16,771 nt of DNA from Cylindrodendrum hubeiense (Eukaryota; Ascomycota; Sordariomycetes; Hypocreales; Nectriaceae). The DNA lies in NCBI GenBank assembly GCA_014621425.1, contig JAANBB010000664.1, forward strand, positions 1 to 16,771, written 5' to 3'. Below the pieces are notes generated by a model. The model did not search any database and was not told where the DNA came from. It saw nothing but the letters and a program-made list of their open reading frames with translations. Positions 11,580-16,771 of the stretch are shown here, piece by piece. The position numbers and the translations under genes were made by a program. The number at the start of each line of letters is the position of its first letter. Position 1 is the first letter of the stretch.

Positions 11580-13214
11580 ATGGGCTCTCCCACGCTTGCC
11601 AACCTCCCAACCGAGATCCTAACCCTCATCTTCGGCAGCTTTTGTCTTCATTGCTGTGGAGTTCACCGCCAACTGTGTGGCTTGGGCACGTTGCAACAGC
11701 ACCAGCAGCAACGGCAAGCACAACAGCAGCGAGAGGAGCAGAAGCCAAACGAGAGGTCATGGTACTCGCTTGAACGTCAACCACTGTTGTCGCTATGCTT
11801 AGTCTCGAAGAGAACCCGAGACGTCGCTCAACCCATCTTGTACCACGAGTTCGTGCTTGGCTACGGCGATTCGTGGCGCTCCAAAGCATATTCATGGGAT
11901 GGGCGCCTCGCCTCTTTCACGCGGACCGTAGCGCAACGATGGGACTTGGCTAGATATGTCAAGGTCGTTTCCATTCACTCGCGCTTACTGGACGTTGTCC
12001 AAGAGGACGAGGCGCGCATTGCACTGATGGAAGGCGCGCATTCCCTGGGAATCGATCTGTTGAGCGCCTGGACGCAGCGCAAACCGGACCCCTCGCGAGA
12101 CGAGAAATGGATCCTGGATTTCCCAGAATTCCTCGTCTCCTTTTTAAACAAAGAGACTAAACACACTCGTCGGGTCCAAAGACGTTTAACCCTCTCATTC
12201 GAATACCCTCGGGCCCCGGGCCAGCGCATAATAGCCACCGAGCTCGCCGCCGTGCTGATTGCCCAGCTCCCAAATCTAGATCGTCTCACCTTCCAAGAAC
12301 CCTTTACTGAGGACTCCTGTCTCGGCCCATTTCCACCGTCGGCTCTGCCATATCTCAACATCTCTAGCTTGCCCTTGAAGACCCTCGACCTCGGCATCCC
12401 CTCTCTGCCACTTCTTGAAAGAGCAACAGGCCTAGAAACGCTCAATATCCAGAGGTGTGACTTTCCTAGCCCGATCCCGCCTCTGCCAAATCTAAAGGTC
12501 ATCCGCATCGCAAACCTCAACCTATCCGACAGTCAGCTTCAAAACCTCCTCGTCTCGTGTACTGGCAACCTTCGTACCTTTGTATACGAAGCTGTTTTGG
12601 AAGAAGTGAGTATACTAGACCGTGCTCGCGATGGTCGCAACCAATTTCGACTATCTGAAGCAGTCACACTTCTCCGCCCCCATCGACATTCTCTCCAATC
12701 GCTACATCTCGATCTCCGTGCCCGACATATTGTTGAATTTAGCAATGAAGCAAATAGACTCCCGAGATCCAGCCTCAAGGACTTTACTGCGTTAGAAAAC
12801 TTATTGCTCAGTTCGAATGCAATCACCATTCCCTCTGAGGGAGCGGTACATAAGTTTGATTCACTGGTCCAGCACCTTCCCTCGTCAATCAGAACGCTTC
12901 ACCTTCCACACGGACACAGCCTCGATTGGGTGTGCCCTGAGCAGCAGTTTATCAGTCTAGCCAACCAAATGAAGCTTCAACCAAGGGAATTTCCGAGGCT
13001 CCAACGGGTCATATTTGACATAGAACACATGTTCGACGATGATACTGTGGGCAACATGTTTGCGGAAGTCGGTGTTGATTTCGACTATGACAGCTGGCCG
13101 AGAAGCAGATATATCGATGCGCGTCTAATGCTCCTACGTGGGTACGAGGCCGAAATGAGCTGCTGCCCGGGCTACCCGCTATTGGTGGAGCCATTCTCAG
13201 ATGAAGATCTATAG
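11580..13214 (+). CDS. F-box-like, leucine-rich-repeat-like protein
   Basis: Single-exon frame of 544 aa; the ATG has A at -3 and G at +4. Seen: an F-box-like start (LPTEILTLIFGSF, residues 9-21), then a Gln-rich insert (residues 39-54), then the second F-box half (PLLSLCLVSKRTRDVAQPILYH, from 68). From about residue 215 leucine-rich segments recur (for example LPLKTLDLGIPSLPLLERATGLETLNIQ), suggesting an irregular repeat fold. The C-terminus is acidic. Family knowledge: F-box proteins hand substrates to SCF (Skp1-cullin) ubiquitin ligases through the repeat domain; such fungal genes are numerous and fast evolving. The target is unknown. The insert could instead be a short unspliced intron, though the frame is open throughout. 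It lies alone on the plus strand, with long flanks. Confidence 0.8.
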   Translation: MGSPTLANLPTEILTLIFGSFCLHCCGVHRQLCGLGTLQQHQQQRQAQQQREEQKPNERSWYSLERQPLLSLCLVSKRTRDVAQPILYHEFVLGYGDSWRSKAYSWDGRLASFTRTVAQRWDLARYVKVVSIHSRLLDVVQEDEARIALMEGAHSLGIDLLSAWTQRKPDPSRDEKWILDFPEFLVSFLNKETKHTRRVQRRLTLSFEYPRAPGQRIIATELAAVLIAQLPNLDRLTFQEPFTEDSCLGPFPPSALPYLNISSLPLKTLDLGIPSLPLLERATGLETLNIQRCDFPSPIPPLPNLKVIRIANLNLSDSQLQNLLVSCTGNLRTFVYEAVLEEVSILDRARDGRNQFRLSEAVTLLRPHRHSLQSLHLDLRARHIVEFSNEANRLPRSSLKDFTALENLLLSSNAITIPSEGAVHKFDSLVQHLPSSIRTLHLPHGHSLDWVCPEQQFISLANQMKLQPREFPRLQRVIFDIEHMFDDDTVGNMFAEVGVDFDYDSWPRSRYIDARLMLLRGYEAEMSCCPGYPLLVEPFSDEDL

Positions 13215-13327
13215 CGAGTCGCCAGTGTCTGGAGACGAGGCGGGTTTGGGTTTTAAAGCAGATATAAGTAATCATTATCCTACACATATTGCTTAGGTGT
13301 ATCTTGGAGATGGCTGATACCTTAAAT

Positions 13328-13408
13328 AGGTACCTAGGTACCTTTAGTTGACAGCTTTCAAGAGGCACCACCACTGTCGTCGAGCTGCTTGACCTACCTA
13401 GGTACCTG
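13328..13408. repeat. Paired AGGTACCT palindromes
   Basis: A perfect 16-nt palindrome, AGGTACCTAGGTACCT, lies at 13328-13343. A related copy, ACCTACCTAGGTACCT, lies at 13393-13408. They resemble the ACCTACCT units upstream of erg26. Confidence 0.85.
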
Positions 13409-13651
13409 GAGCCAATAGCGGGGTGGGCTCACGTGGCCAGCCATACACGCACTGACTGACAACTGCACGGCGGACAGATGAGAAGCGAGAGGCGGACGAG
13501 AGGCGAGCGGCGAAGCTGCCAGTACAACATCAAAGTTACTGGCTGCCTTGAGCGTGAATCATCCCAAAAAGGGCATTCGCCTGGGCTCTTTTGGGTCACG
13601 AGACGTGGCATATGCACCGCCGCACCAAACCGGCTTGTCTCATTGAAAGCC

Positions 13652-13679
13652 TGCATCTTGCATCTTGCATCTTGCACCT
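13652..13679. repeat. Four tandem 7-mers (tgcatct)
   Basis: Three exact copies of tgcatct (13652-13672) are followed by a fourth with one change (tgcacct, 13673-13679). This is a minisatellite-like element about 160 bases before the next start codon. Confidence 0.9.
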
Positions 13680-13836
13680 CTGTTTTTTTTGGGTCCAGGC
13701 CTTTGTTCCATCACCGCTCTGCCTCATCCATCTGGACACTCACGATACCTCAGTTATATAACCACTTGCTCATTCCTCCTTGGTCCCTTTATCATCGCCA
13801 TGATTCATTGCTTCCTCCAAACTCGGCACTTGCGCA

Positions 13837-15201
13837 ATGGCCAATCCCTCGTCCTCGCCCGACGCCGAGATCCTCGTTCACGCCACCGCGCCCAGTCGCG
13901 CTGCCGATGATGTCGCCTACCGCCAGCTCGCACAGGCGTATCTCGCCTTCAAGCCTGAAACCCGCACCCAGCTACCGTTTGTGGCATCTCTACCGGATCT
14001 TCACTGCTCAGAGCAGGGGCAAGCATTAGACCAAGCATCGGTACCAAACCAGGGGTTTGCGATGCCTTCGTTTGGGCAATCCTTCGAGATTAAGTCTCAG
14101 GATTTGAGCTTCCAGGACGCTCTGGATAACCGCTCATCTCCGCGTCTACGATATACGCCCGTTGCTGGAAATGTCGTCTTCTCCTCGTCCCAAGAGAGCG
14201 GTGTTGGGTCATCATGGTGTGCGCCGCCCAGCCAGATCAGTGACTCGTATCCCATGCCAGATGCTGCACTCATGAACGTCTCGCCGACCCGGGTTTTGCA
14301 GCGATATATAGGCAGAGCTGGTTTGCGGCAACCTTCACGAGAATCTTCGTCTCCCTCACCCCGGAGACCACCGCTGCCATCGCACGATGCCGACAGGGCG
14401 GATGTACCATCCTCACTTCCAGAGCCAGTGCAGGACTTTTTGCCAGTTCACCTCCCTAGACATACAAGCGTCAACCAAACGATACCTGTCACACCTCAGG
14501 TTCTCAATAAAACGGTTTACCCAGAGGCTCTCTTTCAGTCGAGTGAGCCAGCTGTGGATGAGTCTGCTTTCGACATCACCCACATCTCAAGCAGTGTGGT
14601 GAGCGGTCCATCACCAGCACCACCACATCGCGCCGAATCCGAACCGGGCCCAGCCAAACGACCCAAGGTCGGTCATCTGCAGCATGGCGATTTGGTACGA
14701 AGCTCGAGTGACACAGGCCCTATGATCTCCTCCAGCAACCCAGTCGCAGAGGAACTAAGCAACAGCCTTGAGATCCGGGCACCGTCACCACCTGTGGGAG
14801 TCACCGACGTCGACCCTGCAGATCTCATCTCAGAGAAGATGGCCAAATTGGCGCGTGACCTCTCATCCCGTTATCGCCCAAGCTCGAAGAGAGAAATCGA
14901 TCCCTTCGAACGGGGTTACTGGTTGCTCGACTGCGCGACTTGGAACCCCGAAATCCGCTTCGCCGCGTGGGTCTTCCTCAACAACTACCTCCGGAGCGGT
15001 TTGGCGGGCTGGGGTACATGGTGCCGGCGAGATGACAGCCATGACTGGGTCCGTCTGTACTGCTGGGGTCATGTCGCCAAACACACCTACCTCCTTCTCT
15101 ACCTTGCCAGCGGGAGGCAGTTGAAGCACACCGGGGCCAACTGGTACGGCGCAGACGGAGATCTCGTGCTGGAGGTGCTCCCGTATGACAAACCACGGTG
15201 A
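13837..15201 (+). CDS. Uncharacterised protein with tryptophan-rich C-terminal domain
   Basis: Single-exon frame of 454 aa; I do not recognise the family. Seen: a short conserved-looking helix-like segment near the start (AYRQLAQAYLAFKPE, 27-41), a long Ser/Pro-rich region that is probably disordered (about 45-330), a basic PAKRPKV motif (272-278) that could be a nuclear localisation signal, and a compact C-terminal segment (about 355-451) with eight tryptophans, starting DPFERGYWLLDC. The contrast between a low-complexity middle and a dense aromatic C-terminus suggests one folded domain on a flexible, possibly phosphorylated arm. No membrane span or signal peptide is visible. The start was chosen as the first ATG of the frame, with G at +4; an out-of-frame ATG at 13800 precedes it. 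A nuclear role is inference from the basic motif only. Confidence 0.8.
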   Translation: MANPSSSPDAEILVHATAPSRAADDVAYRQLAQAYLAFKPETRTQLPFVASLPDLHCSEQGQALDQASVPNQGFAMPSFGQSFEIKSQDLSFQDALDNRSSPRLRYTPVAGNVVFSSSQESGVGSSWCAPPSQISDSYPMPDAALMNVSPTRVLQRYIGRAGLRQPSRESSSPSPRRPPLPSHDADRADVPSSLPEPVQDFLPVHLPRHTSVNQTIPVTPQVLNKTVYPEALFQSSEPAVDESAFDITHISSSVVSGPSPAPPHRAESEPGPAKRPKVGHLQHGDLVRSSSDTGPMISSSNPVAEELSNSLEIRAPSPPVGVTDVDPADLISEKMAKLARDLSSRYRPSSKREIDPFERGYWLLDCATWNPEIRFAAWVFLNNYLRSGLAGWGTWCRRDDSHDWVRLYCWGHVAKHTYLLLYLASGRQLKHTGANWYGADGDLVLEVLPYDKPR

Positions 15202-15775
15202 ATCAGCTTAGAATGTTCGCGGCTCACGGCTCACGGCTCAGGCGCATATAACAGGAGTTTTGTTTTATAGATTGGTGGGGCATTGGAGTAATCAAGGGCT
15301 TTGGCGTTCTTGTTGTATACTATATAGCGAGGCATTGGACATCTCAGAGACTGAGACATTGCATACACGACACTATACGATAGATGACGAGTGGCGAGGG
15401 GGGGTTGAGAGATGCTCTACAACATGAATAAAGACGGCGCAATGCTATTGACATAACCCAGCGGGTTGCCCTATTACTGCGGCCCTCTCCTGACAACTAT
15501 CAAGGGCAGAAACTCTAGTGTGGCACTTGACATTGCGCAACTGGTATCGATACCGTACACCTACCTGACTGAATACACGTTGTAAACGACAAAGGGAATT
15601 TCCATGTCTGCCGGTTCCAGGCCTCATCGTACACGACACCGTTATCATGACCACATCCGCCACTACAAGGGGCACCGTCTATCGCAGGGGACCCGTATTC
15701 CAGACACGGGAGGGCTTGCGCTCCACCGCTGGGTAGACGGGTTTAAGACATTTCCTGTGCATACATAATTCTCAT
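15202..15775. other. Convergent intergenic region before the HMG-box gene
   Basis: This holds the 3' ends of both flanking genes. A 7-mer (cggctca) is repeated three times in tandem at 15220-15240. A canonical AATAAA lies at 15427-15432 on the plus strand, about 225 bases after the upstream stop codon, and may be its polyadenylation signal. The 76-aa minus frame at 15445-15675 has no recognisable features. The palindrome ggtatcgatacc recurs at 15543-15554. Confidence 0.5.
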
Positions 15776-16771
15776 CTACTTGGACTCGGCGTCGGCCTTC
15801 GCCCTGGCCCTGACCTCGGCAGCCTTTGCGTTGGTCTTGGCCCTGGCCTCGGCAGCCTTCTTCTCGGCCTCAATCTTGGCCTCGGCCTGGAGCACCTTGG
15901 CCTTTGCCCGGATGTCCTCGATATCAGCGGCGTACTTGGCAGTCTGTTCAGCGACCTGGTCCTCGTAGGAGCGCTTCTCGGCGTCGCTCAAGGCATTCCA
16001 CTCCTGGCCGAGGGCCTTGACGGTGTCGACAAGGGAACCGCCGGTAGAGCCACCGCTGGCGAAGCGGGACTTGATAAAGGCGTTGTAGGCGCCGCCGGCA
16101 GACTTGGGCAGGCGCTCGTCACGGATGGTGCGGACGTTCTTGTCCGTCTTGCGCGCGAGGCGACGGCGGGCCTGGTTGGCGAGATAGATGCGCTCGGGGC
16201 TGTGCGTCTCGACCCAGGCCTTGTATTTTTCCTCGTTGATGGCGCGGTTGGCCTTGGCTGTGGCCTCGAGCGGCTGGTGAGATTGTTAGCTGGGAGGGTG
16301 GTTCTTCAAAGGGCGTGGTGGGAATTGTGGAATTTTTACCTCGCGCTCGTAGGAGTAGAGCTTCTTGAAGCTGGCTGAGATCTCCTTCATCCTGCTTGTG
16401 AGGTCCTGCTCGCCGGGCTTCACTTGCTGGGTAATGTAGACGACCCATGCCGTCTCGGGCAGGGCGGGCCTCTTTTCGAGCAAGGCCCAGCTCTTGAGCT
16501 CGCGGGTCTCGAGCTTCTCCTGCTCCTCCGGGGTGAGGACCTTCTTCGGCTTCTTGGCGGGGGCAGGCTTGGGCTTCGGCTTGGCCTTGGGCTTGAGCTT
16601 GGACTTGGGCTTGTCAGCCTTGGGCTTGGCGGCGGTCGTCTTCTTCGCCGCAGCCTTCTTGGGCGCGGCGGCCTTGGTGGTCTTCTTGGGGGGGGTCTTG
16701 GAGGCGGGCAGACGGGTCCATGGCGAGACGGAAAAGGCGCGGGCGGCGACGGCTGGACAGGCGGCGACGTT
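15776..16771 (-). CDS. Two-HMG-box protein, probably mitochondrial (5' end outside window)
   Basis: Minus-strand exons are 16771-16340 (open at the window edge) and 16273-15776, with a 66-nt GT-AG intron (16339-16274); 309 residues are visible and no in-frame ATG precedes the domains, so the start lies beyond the window. Numbering from the first visible residue: AARAFSVS (9-16) resembles the end of a mitochondrial presequence; a Lys/Ala/Pro-rich, histone H1-like linker follows (25-77); a divergent HMG box lies at about 100-175; a clearer one at about 198-268 (RLPKSAGGAYNAFIKS); then an Ala/Lys/Glu helix that may be a coiled coil (to 309). Family knowledge: fungal mitochondrial HMG proteins such as Abf2 and Podospora mtHMG1 bend and package mtDNA. 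The mitochondrial reading rests on the presequence-like segment. A nuclear HMG protein is the alternative. Confidence 0.85.

Larger units (their letters stand above)
13215..13836. promoter_or_regulatory. Intergenic region and promoter of the 454-aa orphan gene
   Basis: It contains palindromic AGGTACCT motifs (13328-13408), four tandem copies of a 7-mer (13652-13679) and a T-rich run at 13680-13690. The last 100 bases are C/T-rich. An ATG at 13800 opens a 36-codon frame that overlaps the proposed start codon of the next gene in another frame. No protein-like frame is seen. Confidence 0.5.

Noticed and set aside
11267..11773. 168-aa frame overlapping the start of the F-box gene
   Set aside because: It has no recognisable domain, overlaps the promoter and first codons of a much longer frame with a good start context, and its composition looks random.

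Overview
The window looks like nuclear DNA of a filamentous ascomycete (Pezizomycotina, probably Sordariomycetes). The support is the set of short introns (about 49-83 nt, with CTAAC-like branch points shortly before CAG/TAG acceptors), the LIM-RhoGAP architecture typical of fungal Lrg1, the alpha-aminoadipate lysine pathway enzyme, and the fungal sterol enzyme. This taxonomic reading is inference; no search was run.

Layout. 1-591: C/T-rich leader or promoter. 592-4289 (+): Rho GTPase-activating protein Lrg1 in four exons, with three full LIM fingers, one half finger and a RhoGAP domain. 4290-5343: convergent intergenic DNA with a GA microsatellite. 5344-6527 (-): sterol-4-alpha-carboxylate 3-dehydrogenase (Erg26), two exons. 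6528-7023: Erg26 promoter side with a 23-bp tandem repeat. 7024-7746 (+): a decayed, frame-broken gene fragment that I read as a DnaQ-like (DEDDh) exonuclease-domain relic; it has no usable start codon and so is missed by ATG-based ORF finding. 7747-8251: promoter with two Gcn4/CPC1-type sites. 8252-10347 (+): homocitrate synthase in 16 exons, several of them micro-exons, with two GC-AG introns. 10348-11579: no gene seen. 11580-13214 (+): F-box-like/LRR-like protein, one exon. 13215-13836: intergenic DNA with palindromic AGGTACCT motifs. 13837-15201 (+): uncharacterised protein with a disordered N-terminus, a short nuclear-localisation-like motif and a tryptophan-rich C-terminal domain. 15202-15775: convergent intergenic DNA. 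15776-16771 (-): two-HMG-box protein with a presequence-like N-terminus, probably mitochondrial, running off the window edge.

The genes do not form an obvious cluster. They are housekeeping functions (cell-wall/Rho1 signalling, ergosterol synthesis, lysine synthesis, organelle DNA packaging) beside two poorly characterised proteins. The best supported regulatory link is general amino-acid control of the homocitrate synthase gene. The most unusual features are the fragmented homocitrate synthase gene with its GC donors and the hidden exonuclease-like relic. I see no mobile element, tRNA, CRISPR array or secondary-metabolite cluster.
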